DNA of 64,000 bases, taken from JANYGA01 sp031420415. GTDB taxonomy: Bacteria > Vulcanimicrobiota > Vulcanimicrobiia > Vulcanimicrobiales > Vulcanimicrobiaceae. Below the pieces are notes generated by a model. The model was not told the DNA's origin and made no database searches. It was given only the letters and a program-made list of their open reading frames with translations. This document shows, one piece after another, positions 25,194 through 33,839 of the stretch. The DNA lies in the NCBI GenBank assembly GCA_031420415.1, contig JANOMT010000024.1, positions 62,001-126,000 on the forward strand, in the 5' to 3' direction. Each line of letters opens with the position of its first letter. Position 1 is the stretch's first letter. Made by a program: the position numbers and the translations under genes.

Positions 25194-27319
25194 CGCGGCA
25201 ATCCGATCGCATCGTCGAACGTCGGCAGCGTTTTTTTCGCGACGTATTCGCGATAGACCGTGTCGTTGATGCGATCCGCACGCGCGATCGCGCGCTGTGC
25301 GGCGAGATGGTAGCGTTCGAGAACGCTCGCTTCGTGGCTCGTACGGTTCTCGTATTCCCACGCACGGCGCACGAGCGGTTCGAGTGCGAGCATCGCGTCG
25401 CGCTGTTCCCAAAAGAGATACTTTGCCGTGAAGAGGCCGCGATAGACGTACCCATCGTGCTTGCCGTCCGCGTTCGCACGCGCGTCGTCGTAATACGCGC
25501 GCGCCTCGCGTGCGATCTGTGCGTCGCGGCCAAGGAGATCGTAGCGCCGCGCGGCGAGCGCGATGACGGCTGCGGCGTTACGATGCAACGGAGGCGGCGG
25601 CGCGAGACGCAGGTGCGCCATCGCATCTTCGGCTGCGATCCGAATCTGCGACATTGCGGCGAGGTCCGCACTTCCCGCATCGGTACCGTTCGTAGCGATC
25701 GACTCGGATGCAGGCGTTGCGAGCCCCGCGGGCGTCAGCGTCGCGGGCTTTGCGAGATCGGCTTCGAAGGGATCGGCCCAGAACAGATAGTCGCCGTACT
25801 CGCGCGGGTTGTGGCCGCGAAGCGTCGTGCGTGCGCGAGCGAGAGCGTCGATGTCGCTCGCGTATCGCGGATCGTCGCTGCCGAAAAAAACGTGCGCGAA
25901 ATCCGTGGTGAATCGCGCACGATCGATCGACCGCGCTTCCCACGCACTCGCCCCCGCATAGACGACGGGGACCCACGTCGCTTCGAAGAGCGTCTCACCA
26001 TCGTCGTGCCAGACCGTTTGAAAGAGGCCGAGCACGTGCGAGCGTTTGCCTTCGGTCACGAAGCGATCGATATTGCCGAGCGCGGCGTCGAGATCGGGAT
26101 AGATTTCATTCCAATTGAGGGCACCGGGCGCCACCATCTGATCGAAGCCGCCGCGTGCGATGCGATCGATGTATGGTTGATACGTCGCATCGGAACCGTA
26201 ATGCCAGTTAATGAAGACCAGCGATTTCGGTACGGTACCAAATAATTCGGGATGCTTTGCGAGCGCGTCGTCCCAGATCATCGGCCGCCCGCCGCCGAGA
26301 GCGATCACGACATTCGCCGTGTCGATGACGTGTCGCGCATAGACGGGGCCGTCGCCCAGTTCGGCGACCTGCGTTTTCGAGCGCCCGCGACCGAGATCCG
26401 ACGGCTCGTCGGAGCCGATATGAAAGAACGGCGGCTGTGGCACGACGGCAAGTTCGCTCGCGATGAGATCGCGTGCGTAGGCCTGCGAGCGCGGATCGGC
26501 GGGTGAAAGGAGATAGCCGTGCGGCAATTCCGCAAGGTCCGCGTACCGTTCGTATTTGAGAGTCTCGTGCATGTGCGCGAACGTTTGCTGTTCGGGAATG
26601 AGCGCGACATGGAAATGCTGCGCGTACGTCGCGAGTCGGCGCAATTCGCTCGGTGTGAGACCATCCAGCGGCGCCGGGAGCGGATGCGCGGGATCGACGA
26701 AAACGTGTTCCATATACGGTGAGTAGCCGTTGTATTTGAAGCTCGCGATCGTGCGGATACGTTCTTCGAAATAGCGCATCGTCGGTAGCGGACCGCGCGA
26801 GACGTCGTCGGAGAGGATGCGCCAACGCAGGGCGGGGGCATCGGCGATCGCGACGCACGGCAAACGAAAACGTGCGCCGTCGCGGATCGGAAGCTGTGCG
26901 AGCGTCGCGTACGCATCGAAGATGCCTTCGCGCGTGGCCGACGACAACGTCGCACCGCGCGCGTCGACGATGAGGTCGTACGCGCCGACCGGCGCACCAC
27001 TGGGTGCCGATACAGCACGTTCCGTCACCCGGGCGTCGCCATGATGCGCTACGATCCCGAGCGCCGCCCAGCGCTCGCGCACGAGTGCGATCCCGCCCGG
27101 ATCGCCGGAGGCCGAAAGCGCCGCGAGCACGGATTCCGGCGATGGCCCGGGGCACGCGCCCGCGGTGCGAATCGATTGTGGCCGGGGGAGTAAATGGAGC
27201 GCCACGGGGTCGAACTCGCGAACATCGGCTCGGGCGCTTGCCATGGGCGCATCGACGAGCGCGAGCCCGAAGAGAGCCATGCCGAAGATGCGGAGCGAGT
27301 GACGGATGAGAGCCTGCAC
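25190..27319 (-). CDS. GH20-like beta-N-acetylhexosaminidase, exported
   Basis: About 709 residues. An N-terminal signal (RIFGMALFGLALVDAPMASA) is followed by a GH20b-type domain (LHLLPRPQSI, VGAYDLIVDARGATLSSATREGIFDAYATL) and a (beta/alpha)8 barrel with the catalytic pair in FFHIGSDEPSDLG (about residues 299-311; family consensus GGDE, here GSDE). The C-terminal ~200 residues are helical. Removes terminal GlcNAc or GalNAc from glycans outside the cytosol. Start uncertain: the GTG 27319 gives a normal signal peptide and lies past the hairpin at 27346-27374; ATG 27280 is an alternative. Overlaps the permease by ATGA. Confidence 0.8.
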   Translation of the reverse strand: MQALIRHSLRIFGMALFGLALVDAPMASARADVREFDPVALHLLPRPQSIRTAGACPGPSPESVLAALSASGDPGGIALVRERWAALGIVAHHGDARVTERAVSAPSGAPVGAYDLIVDARGATLSSATREGIFDAYATLAQLPIRDGARFRLPCVAIADAPALRWRILSDDVSRGPLPTMRYFEERIRTIASFKYNGYSPYMEHVFVDPAHPLPAPLDGLTPSELRRLATYAQHFHVALIPEQQTFAHMHETLKYERYADLAELPHGYLLSPADPRSQAYARDLIASELAVVPQPPFFHIGSDEPSDLGRGRSKTQVAELGDGPVYARHVIDTANVVIALGGGRPMIWDDALAKHPELFGTVPKSLVFINWHYGSDATYQPYIDRIARGGFDQMVAPGALNWNEIYPDLDAALGNIDRFVTEGKRSHVLGLFQTVWHDDGETLFEATWVPVVYAGASAWEARSIDRARFTTDFAHVFFGSDDPRYASDIDALARARTTLRGHNPREYGDYLFWADPFEADLAKPATLTPAGLATPASESIATNGTDAGSADLAAMSQIRIAAEDAMAHLRLAPPPPLHRNAAAVIALAARRYDLLGRDAQIAREARAYYDDARANADGKHDGYVYRGLFTAKYLFWEQRDAMLALEPLVRRAWEYENRTSHEASVLERYHLAAQRAIARADRINDTVYREYVAKKTLPTFDDAIGLPR

Positions 27320-27345
27320 CGACGCGCCGTTCGCACCGACACGAA

Positions 27346-27374
27346 AGCGCCCCCGTCGTTTCGACGGAGGCGCT
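27346..27374 (-). promoter_or_regulatory. Strong hairpin in the GH20 operon leader
   Basis: AGCGCC-C-CCGTCG, loop TTT, CGACGG-A-GGCGCT: twelve pairs with a single mismatch, in the leader just upstream of the chosen GH20 start. On the minus strand it is followed by TTTCG, too short for a good terminator. It could be an attenuator or 5' UTR stabiliser, or the end of an unseen transcript. Role inferred only. Confidence 0.5.
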
Positions 27375-27579
27375 AACACTCACTCACTGCATCGACCTGC
27401 CGGCGCCGCACTCGACGATCCCATGCATCGTCGGTGTGTTAGCGTGATATTCCGCACAGCTAGGCCGACTCCTGGCCATGACACGCTGTGAACCCTGCTC
27501 ACATTTATGTTTAGATTGTGTTCGTAGCGCGACGGATCGACGCAGACGGGATAGCCGTCGGCTTGCCGAAGCCGATGCG

Positions 27580-29391
27580 ATGACGCTTTCGGTTGCCGAC
27601 TACGCCGTAATCATCGCGTTCTTCGCGATTAATCTCGGCATCGGACTCTACTACGCTCGGCGAGGCGGTAAAAACCTCACCGAGTTTTTTTTGTCCGGGC
27701 GCAACGTGCCGTGGTGGCTTGCGGGCGTCTCGATGGTCGCGACGACCTTCGCCGTCGACACACCGCTCGCCGTAACGGGCTTCGTCACGCAACACGGTAT
27801 CGCGGGCAATTGGGTCTGGTGGAGCTCGGTGATGTCGGGCATTCTCACCGTCTTCTTCTTCGCGAAGCTTTGGCGCCGTGCGGGCGTGCTCACCGACGTC
27901 GAGTTCATCGAACTTCGCTACAGCGGTAAAGCAGCAGCCGCGCTGCGTTTCGTGCGCGCGATCTTTCAGGGCGTCATCGTCAATACGATCATCATGGGCT
28001 GGGTCAATCTCGCGATGGCCAAGGTCCTCCAACTCACGTTGCACGTCGACAAGCTCTCAGCGCTCGCGGTGTGTCTCGTCTTCACCGGCGTCTACGTCAC
28101 GATCGGCGGCCTCTGGGGCGTGCTCGTGACCGACGTCTTGCAGTTCGTGGTGAAGATGTCGATGGCGATCGTGCTCGCCGTCTCCGCGGTCGCCGCTGTC
28201 GGCGGCATCGGCGCGCTCGAAACCAAACTCGCCGTCATCGATGCCGCACACAAAATCACGACGACGAGCGGATCGATTCTCGCCTTCTTTCCGACTTCGA
28301 ACGAAGCGTGGTTACCGATGCTGACGTTCGTGACGTACATCGGCGTGCAATGGTGGGCGTCATCGTATCCCGGCGCCGAACCCGGCGGCGGCGGCTACAT
28401 CGCCCAGCGTATCTTCAGCGCGAAGAGCGAGAACGATTCGCTGCTCGCAACGCTTTTCTTCAACGTCGCGCACTACGCGCTGCGACCGTGGCCGTGGATC
28501 CTCGTCGCACTCGCCGCGCTCGTGCTCTATCCGAATGGCACGATCGGTAACGATGGCAAAGTCGATCCCGAACTCAACTACATCACGACGATGATCGATC
28601 ATCTCCCCGCGTGGCTACGCGGCCTCATGATCGCGGGCTTTCTCTCCGCCTACATGTCGACGATGGGCACGCATCTCAACTTGGGCGCATCGTATCTCAC
28701 GAACGACATCTATCGCCGCTTCATGAAGCCGAATGCGAGCGAACGCCATTACGTGGTCGTCTCGCGTGTCGCCACGCTCATCGTCATGGTCCTCGCGATC
28801 GCCGGAGCCAACTTAAATAACTCCGTCAGCGGCGCGTACGTCTATCTCTACAACCTCACCGCGGGCGTGGGACTCGTCATGATCTTGCGTTGGTATTGGT
28901 GGCGCGTGAGTGCGTGGAGCGAGATCGCGGCGCTCGTGGCATCCGCCGTCATCTCGAATGCGTTACTGTTCTTTCACGTTTTTACCGATGCGAACGCGAA
29001 CGCCGAAGTCTTGCTCGTGACGGTTCCGATCACGACGCTCGTGTGGATCGTCGTCACGTATCTCATGCCCGCAGAATCCGATGCGACGTTGCTGCGTTTT
29101 TACGAACGCGTGCGACCGAGCGCGTTCGGGTGGAAACGCATCGCTTCGCTCGCGCGTCCCGCCCCCGGTGCCGAACCACTCGGCATCAACGCGATCGATT
29201 GGCTCGCGGGCTGCGGGCTCGTGTATGGCGCGCTCTTCGGCATCGGCAAGATCGTCCTCGGTAGTGTCGGCACGGGTCTCGGATATCTCGCAATCGCTGC
29301 CGCATGCGGCGCGGTCATCGCGTACAACGTCACGCGAGCCGAACGCGCGACGCGCGCGGCCGCATCGCTCGCGGCGACGGCGCCGATTTAA
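27580..29391 (+). CDS. Sodium:solute symporter (SSS family)
   Basis: 603-residue Na+-coupled carrier with about fourteen membrane helices. Family traits: start MTLSVADYAVIIAFFAINLG, RRGGKNLTEFFLSGRNVPWW after helix 1, then VSMVATTFAVDTPLAVTG (Na+ site region). The distinctive long insert PGAEPGGGGYIAQRIFSAKS is seen in symporters linked to glycan-degradation clusters. The ATG at 27580 is chosen over the earlier in-frame start at 27478, which would add a Cys/Arg-rich tail with no membrane character. Divergent from the GH20-like operon, about 260 bases between starts; probably imports the released sugars. Its stop TAA shares TTAA with the convergent gene. Confidence 0.9.
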   Translation: MTLSVADYAVIIAFFAINLGIGLYYARRGGKNLTEFFLSGRNVPWWLAGVSMVATTFAVDTPLAVTGFVTQHGIAGNWVWWSSVMSGILTVFFFAKLWRRAGVLTDVEFIELRYSGKAAAALRFVRAIFQGVIVNTIIMGWVNLAMAKVLQLTLHVDKLSALAVCLVFTGVYVTIGGLWGVLVTDVLQFVVKMSMAIVLAVSAVAAVGGIGALETKLAVIDAAHKITTTSGSILAFFPTSNEAWLPMLTFVTYIGVQWWASSYPGAEPGGGGYIAQRIFSAKSENDSLLATLFFNVAHYALRPWPWILVALAALVLYPNGTIGNDGKVDPELNYITTMIDHLPAWLRGLMIAGFLSAYMSTMGTHLNLGASYLTNDIYRRFMKPNASERHYVVVSRVATLIVMVLAIAGANLNNSVSGAYVYLYNLTAGVGLVMILRWYWWRVSAWSEIAALVASAVISNALLFFHVFTDANANAEVLLVTVPITTLVWIVVTYLMPAESDATLLRFYERVRPSAFGWKRIASLARPAPGAEPLGINAIDWLAGCGLVYGALFGIGKIVLGSVGTGLGYLAIAAACGAVIAYNVTRAERATRAAASLAATAPI

Positions 29392-29792
29392 GGGACGAGC
29401 GGTTCGGGTGCTCGGCGGTACTCGAACTGCTTATCGATCTCGACGAGCAGCTCGAGAAACGTCGCCGCGGTCGCCTTCGCGGCGGCCTCTCCGAACTCGA
29501 TGAGAGTACGATCGGAGCGCACGAGTGCGGCCGTCATCGGAGCGTCGAGTCGTGCGTGTTCGAATTTGCTTACGAAGACCTGATCGGAAAACATGCAGTG
29601 CATCAACACGTCGTCGAGCGTTTTGATCGTCGCTTCATCGAGCTCCGCACCCAAACGCTCGCGCGCGGCGTTAAGCCGCGGGCCGACGAAGGCACGTATG
29701 CGCATATCGCTATCGGATCGCGTGCGTTGGTCGTCGTACGCCTTATAATCTTCGATGTGCTCTCGCACGAAGGCGAGATCGTCGCCCGTCAC
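29388..29792 (-). CDS. Small helical protein, unknown, downstream of sirtuin
   Basis: 134-residue, mostly alpha-helical and charged protein (VREHIEDYKAYDDQRTR, then DDVLMHCMFSDQVFVSKFEH). The GTG at 29792 overlaps the sirtuin stop (GTGA), so translation is coupled. The longer frame on this strand runs within the sirtuin gene and is rejected. No family recognised. It ends convergently with the SSS gene on a shared TTAA. Confidence 0.6.
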   Translation of the reverse strand: MTGDDLAFVREHIEDYKAYDDQRTRSDSDMRIRAFVGPRLNAARERLGAELDEATIKTLDDVLMHCMFSDQVFVSKFEHARLDAPMTAALVRSDRTLIEFGEAAAKATAATFLELLVEIDKQFEYRRAPEPLVP

Positions 29793-30514
29793 GCGGACTC
29801 CACGGTTTCCAGCAGATGCGGCAGAATTTCCCCGGCCGAACCAGAGAGATGCACGTCGGTGTAAGGGGTGATCAGCGTCGGCTCCACATTGACTTCGACG
29901 ATAAAAGCACCGTCGCGCGGGACGCGCGTCGCAAGCGCCGCTGCCGGATTGACCATACCCGACGTTCCGATTACCAACACCACGTCGGCACGCGCGGCCG
30001 CCGCGACGGCCCGATCCCAGATCTTCGACGGCAACGCTTCCCCGAACCACACGATATCGGGGCGCATATAGCCCGCGCACGCGTGCGCGACATCGGTCGG
30101 ATCGAGCGGCCGATCGAAGGGGCGTCGCTCTCCGCACGTGTCGCAACGGACGGTACGCAAGCTCCCGTGAAGTTCGAGAACGTTCCGCGAACCCGCTCGG
30201 TAATGCAGCGAATCGACGTTTTGCGTCGCGATCGTGAAATCTCGCGAGCGTGCTTCGAGTACGGCGAGCGCGCGATGCCCCGCATTGGGTTCGGCTGCAA
30301 GATGCACCGCGCGGCGCTCGTTATACCAGTTCCACACGAGATCGGGATCGCGGGCGAAACCCGCGGGCGACGCGAGCTCTTCGACGCGGTGCGTCTTCCA
30401 CAGGCCGCCCGCACCGCGAAACGTCGGCAACCCACTCTCCGCCGATATGCCGGAACCCGTGAGCACGCAGATCGAGGCCGCGCCGGCGAGGCGCTCGCGA
30501 ACTTCTGCGATCAC
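29789..30514 (-). CDS. cobB: Sir2-family NAD-dependent protein deacylase (CobB-like)
   Basis: 241 residues. NAD site: LTGSGISAESGLPTFRG (about 18-34); catalytic loop TQNVDSLHYRAGS and LELHGSLRTV with the catalytic His; VWFGEALP and LVIGTSGMVNPAAAL complete the fold. Zinc site: CDTC is present, but the second pair is reduced to one Cys (AHACAGYMRP), so only three of four canonical ligands are seen. Start is a GTG (30514) overlapping the upstream small membrane gene by 4 bases. Removes acyl groups from lysines using NAD; cytosolic. Part of a three-gene overlapping unit. Confidence 0.9.
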   Translation of the reverse strand: MIAEVRERLAGAASICVLTGSGISAESGLPTFRGAGGLWKTHRVEELASPAGFARDPDLVWNWYNERRAVHLAAEPNAGHRALAVLEARSRDFTIATQNVDSLHYRAGSRNVLELHGSLRTVRCDTCGERRPFDRPLDPTDVAHACAGYMRPDIVWFGEALPSKIWDRAVAAAARADVVLVIGTSGMVNPAAALATRVPRDGAFIVEVNVEPTLITPYTDVHLSGSAGEILPHLLETVESA

Positions 30515-30831
30515 GCCGCTTTCCGTTCGCGGTCGACGACGGGCGCTTGCGACGGACGTGCGTCGAGGATCCGGATCGGCGTGACCTTTTGCCCGCCGCG
30601 TGGTGGTTTTTCCGGCGGGTCCCCGCTCTGGAAGTACACGACCACGTTTGCGACGGCACCCGCGAGTGCGGCGATTCCCCAGAGGCTGAAGAAAAAGAAC
30701 GTCGTGTTCGGGTGGCCGTTGTGCCACGTCACGACCGTCGCGACGATCGACGTTCCGATCGCGCCAAGGCCGCCGACCCCGGCGAAAACTGCGAGCTGCA
30801 GGAAGGTCCGATCGCGTGGACGGCGAGCCAT
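30511..30831 (-). CDS. Small membrane protein upstream of sirtuin
   Basis: 106 residues with two predicted membrane helices (about 11-33 and 43-67) and a basic, Pro-rich C-tail (SGDPPEKPPRGGQK). ATG start at 30831 follows GGAGATAT on the minus strand. The stop overlaps the sirtuin start (GTGA), so they are one transcript. No family recognised. Confidence 0.6.
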   Translation of the reverse strand: MARRPRDRTFLQLAVFAGVGGLGAIGTSIVATVVTWHNGHPNTTFFFFSLWGIAALAGAVANVVVYFQSGDPPEKPPRGGQKVTPIRILDARPSQAPVVDRERKAA

Positions 30832-30926
30832 ATCTCCATCTTAACATCCATTCACACCCCCACGTGCGTTTATGAATCAGCGGTCCGTTCGAGGGCCGGT
30901 TTAGAGATGGGACGAATCCGGGCCGT

Positions 30927-31460
30927 GTGGATGAAGCAAGTCGACTTATGGAAAGGGTGCGCGAACGTGATGTGGCGGCATTCGAATCCATTTACGACGC
31001 TTACCACCGGCTCGTCTACGGCATCGCGCTTAAGATGCTGCAAGACGTGATGGCCGCCGAAGACCTCACGCAGGCCGTCTTCCTCAAGGTATGGAGCCGC
31101 CCGGAATCTTTCGCAACCGGGAATTTCGGCGCGTGGATCGCTCGCGTCACACGAAATCGTGCGCTCGATTCTTTGCGTAGCCGCGCGCTTCGGGCCGAAG
31201 GCGATATGCCGCTCGACGTCGCCGTCGATGCCCGTCTCGACGATTCCGTCTTTGCGAAGCTCGACGGCGAGCGCGTTCGCACCGCGCTCAGCGCGCTTCC
31301 CGACGAACAGCGCGGACCGATCGAACTCGGATTTTTCGGCGGCATCACACACGAAGAGATCGCGCGTCGCACCGCGACACCGCTCGGGACCGTCAAAACG
31401 CGCATCCGCGCGGGCCTGCGGAAATTACGCTCTTCTCTCGATACGAGCATCGCGCTGTGA
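30927..31460 (+). CDS. ECF-type RNA polymerase sigma factor (anti-sigma partnered)
   Basis: 177-residue sigma-70 family factor with only regions 2 and 4. Region 2: AYHRLVYGIALKMLQDVMAAEDLTQ and VFLKVWSRPESF; region 4: LPDEQRGPIELGFFGGITHEEIARR and PLGTVKTRIRAGLRKLR (helix-turn-helix). Directs polymerase to a stress-type regulon. GTG start (30927), with an ATG seven codons later as alternative. The stop overlaps the anti-sigma gene by 4 bases. Closest in style to the SigK group, matching the RskA-like partner; no target promoter is identified here. Confidence 0.92.
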   Translation: MDEASRLMERVRERDVAAFESIYDAYHRLVYGIALKMLQDVMAAEDLTQAVFLKVWSRPESFATGNFGAWIARVTRNRALDSLRSRALRAEGDMPLDVAVDARLDDSVFAKLDGERVRTALSALPDEQRGPIELGFFGGITHEEIARRTATPLGTVKTRIRAGLRKLRSSLDTSIAL

Positions 31461-32287
31461 TCGTGCACGACGAGTCTCTGCTCGATACCATCGCCGTCTA
31501 CGCACTCGGCGCGCTCCCGCAATCCGAGGCGCGCGGCATCGCCGAGCATATCGAATCGTGCTCGACATGCGCACGTGAATACGCCGAATTACGCGCGACG
31601 GCCGATCTCGTCGGCTTCGAAGCCGAAATCGCGCCGGATGCGCTCGATGAAATATCGACGCGTCGTCTCAAATCGCGCGTGATGATATCGGTGCGTGAAT
31701 CGGTGCGCGATGCGGCACCCGTCGCGATCGTTTCGACGAAACTTTCGACTAATGGCGCCGTCGCACGTTCGCGAAGCTCGTGGCTGCCATACGGTGCCGC
31801 GGTCGCAGCCGCGCTCGTCGCGGCCGTCTCACTTGCGAACAACGCGACGCTCCGCAACGATCGCACGAGCGACGCTACCCGCGTCGCCTCGCTCGAAACC
31901 GATGCACGCTCCGCTCGTGCTCGCGCCGATGCGTTGCAAGCGCAAGTCGGCGTGCTCGATGCACGCGTGGCGAGCATCGTCGCGCCCGGAAGCCGCCACT
32001 TTGCGATCGCATCGGGCGAAGTCATCAAGAGCGGCAACCGAATCGTCATCGCGCTCCACGATCTTCCGAAACTACCCGCAGGCAAAGTCTATCAAGCGTG
32101 GACGCTCACGAACGGCGCGAAAGCCGTCGCACCGAGCATCACGTTCGCGCCCGATGCCGCGGGCGTCGCGCTCGTCGAGCTTCCCGAAAGCGCGGCGCGA
32201 CTCGCTGCCGTTGCGGTGAGCGTCGAGCCCGTCGGCGGAAGCAAAGCCCCGACGTCAAAGCCGGCCTTCGTCCGCGCGCTTTCCTAG
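31457..32287 (+). CDS. RskA-like zinc anti-sigma factor
   Basis: 276-residue single-span regulator. N-terminal zinc-binding anti-sigma motif AEHIESCSTCAREYAELR (His-x3-Cys-x2-Cys), a membrane helix (WLPYGAAVAAALVAAVSLA, about residues 110-130), a short coiled region and an extracytoplasmic RskA domain (VIALHDLPKLPAGKVYQAWTL, late). It holds the cognate ECF sigma at the membrane until regulated proteolysis. Start GTG 31457, overlapping the sigma gene stop. Confidence 0.9.
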   Translation: MIVHDESLLDTIAVYALGALPQSEARGIAEHIESCSTCAREYAELRATADLVGFEAEIAPDALDEISTRRLKSRVMISVRESVRDAAPVAIVSTKLSTNGAVARSRSSWLPYGAAVAAALVAAVSLANNATLRNDRTSDATRVASLETDARSARARADALQAQVGVLDARVASIVAPGSRHFAIASGEVIKSGNRIVIALHDLPKLPAGKVYQAWTLTNGAKAVAPSITFAPDAAGVALVELPESAARLAAVAVSVEPVGGSKAPTSKPAFVRALS

Positions 32288-32297
32288 TTTACGTTCC

Positions 32298-33125
32298 GTG
32301 GGCCGCCTCGAAACCTACGCTCGTGACGCGCGCGAAGAAACGCTCTCTTATCTCGCGCGTCGACCGTACGACAACGTCTTCGTTTCCTGGCTGATCGCTA
32401 CGGGTCAGGCGGCACGTGGTGAAGTGCTCGTCTGGCGCGATGCGTCGAAAGCGATCGCCGGAGTTTGTTATTACGGCATGCAGATCGTGCCTTTTGCCGA
32501 TGACGATGCCGCAATCGATGCTTTCGCGGATCGTGCCCGCCGTTTTCGTGGCGCGCGCATGATCGTGGGACCGCGTGAAAATATCGAAAGATTCTGGCCG
32601 CGCGTTCGCGATACGATGGACGCACCGACAGCGATTCGTGCGAGCCAGCCCGTGTACGCACTCACGAGTCGCGCAGCAATCGCAAACGTCGGCGGAGTGA
32701 CGGGCGACGCGGGGCGAGCGACGCGCGACGAACTCGACGAGATCGTGCCGCAATCCGCGGCGATGATCGCAGGCGAACTCGGCGGCGATCCGTCGCGCGC
32801 ATCCGTCGAGTTTCGCGCTCGAACGGGGCGCATCATCGACGCACGGTGGTCGTGGCGCTATCGCGTGGACGGTCGTCTCGCATTCATTTGCAACGTGGGC
32901 GCCGTCACGCCGTTCACGGCGCAGCTCCAGGGCGTCTGGACACCGCCGGAATTGCGTGGCCAAGGCCATGCGGCGCGCGGTCTGGCGGCGATTTCGCGCC
33001 TACTTCTCGATGAGTTTCCGACGCTGAGTCTCTACGTCAACGATTTCAACACGAGCGCGATCGCGCTTTACGAACGCGTCGGGTTCACGCGCGTCGGAGA
33101 ATTCCGTACGATCCTTTTCGGGTAG
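32298..33125 (+). CDS. GNAT N-acetyltransferase with DUF4081-like N-domain
   Basis: 275 residues with a GTG start. The C-terminal 120 residues form a GNAT domain: QLQGVWTPPELRGQGHAARG is the acetyl-CoA-binding motif A, and LYVNDFNTSAIALYERVGF the motif B. The N-terminal half (about 1-130) resembles the DUF4081 partner domain of two-domain acetyltransferases. Follows the anti-sigma gene by 10 bases and is convergent with the peptidase gene. The acceptor substrate is unknown. Confidence 0.8.
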   Translation: MGRLETYARDAREETLSYLARRPYDNVFVSWLIATGQAARGEVLVWRDASKAIAGVCYYGMQIVPFADDDAAIDAFADRARRFRGARMIVGPRENIERFWPRVRDTMDAPTAIRASQPVYALTSRAAIANVGGVTGDAGRATRDELDEIVPQSAAMIAGELGGDPSRASVEFRARTGRIIDARWSWRYRVDGRLAFICNVGAVTPFTAQLQGVWTPPELRGQGHAARGLAAISRLLLDEFPTLSLYVNDFNTSAIALYERVGFTRVGEFRTILFG

Positions 33126-33134
33126 GCTCGCGTA

Positions 33135-33839
33135 TCAGGCGAGGGCGCGCATCGGGAGTGCGGTTTCGCGCGCGATGCCTCCATCGCGTTCGACGCGATA
33201 CGCGCGAGCGTTCGGTCGCGCGGAGATCGCTTCGTGCAATGTTTCACCGATAAAGTGTACGCCCGTACCATCGTCGCACGCGAGCCCCGGCACCAGCGCT
33301 TGGGTGGCGACCATGCGCTGGTATGCGGGCCGACGGTCCGCTTCACCGTCGTAATGCGGACAGTTGCTGCCGGGCAAGAAGCCGAGTGCGTTCGTGGTCG
33401 TGAATTCGCCCGCGACCGAATCCGTCACGCCCGCATCGAACCAACAAATCGAACCGGCGCTCGAGCCCGTCAGCACGATGCCGCGTTCCCACGCCTCGCG
33501 CAGCACCGCATCGAATCCCCAATGCCGCCAGACCGCGAGCATGCTGCGCGTGTTGCCGCCGCCGACGTGGACCACGTCGAACGCGAAGAGATACGCGCGC
33601 AGGTCGCCCGGCGTGCGCGCGAAGAAGCGCAAAACGTCGAGATCGATTCCGAAACGCGCGTACGACTGATAGAAGCGCACGACGTACGAGCGATCGTCGC
33701 CACTCGCCGTCGGCACCAAACACACGCGCGGTGACGATTTCCCGGTCGCTTCGAGAATGTAGCGTTCGAGCTTGAAATTTCCCGTGGCGGGCACGAGTAC
33801 GCCGCCGCCGATCGCGACGATCTGACGCTTCTCCGTCAT
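33135..33839 (-). CDS. Peptidase S51 family (cyanophycinase/dipeptidase E-like)
   Basis: 234-residue serine hydrolase with a class-I glutamine amidotransferase-like fold. The nucleophile elbow GIVLTGSSAGSICWF and the preceding HVGGGNTRSMLAVW are characteristic of peptidase E. Hydrolyses small peptides, often Asp-linked; cytosolic (no signal). ATG 33839 overlaps the panB stop by 4 bases, so it belongs to the panE-panB transcript, although a role in pantothenate synthesis is not established. Confidence 0.85.
   Translation of the reverse strand: MTEKRQIVAIGGGVLVPATGNFKLERYILEATGKSSPRVCLVPTASGDDRSYVVRFYQSYARFGIDLDVLRFFARTPGDLRAYLFAFDVVHVGGGNTRSMLAVWRHWGFDAVLREAWERGIVLTGSSAGSICWFDAGVTDSVAGEFTTTNALGFLPGSNCPHYDGEADRRPAYQRMVATQALVPGLACDDGTGVHFIGETLHEAISARPNARAYRVERDGGIARETALPMRALA

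Noticed and set aside
24007..25680. Minus-strand 557-codon frame
   Set aside because: Overlaps both the permease and the GH20-like gene out of frame; Arg/Ser-rich with no motif.
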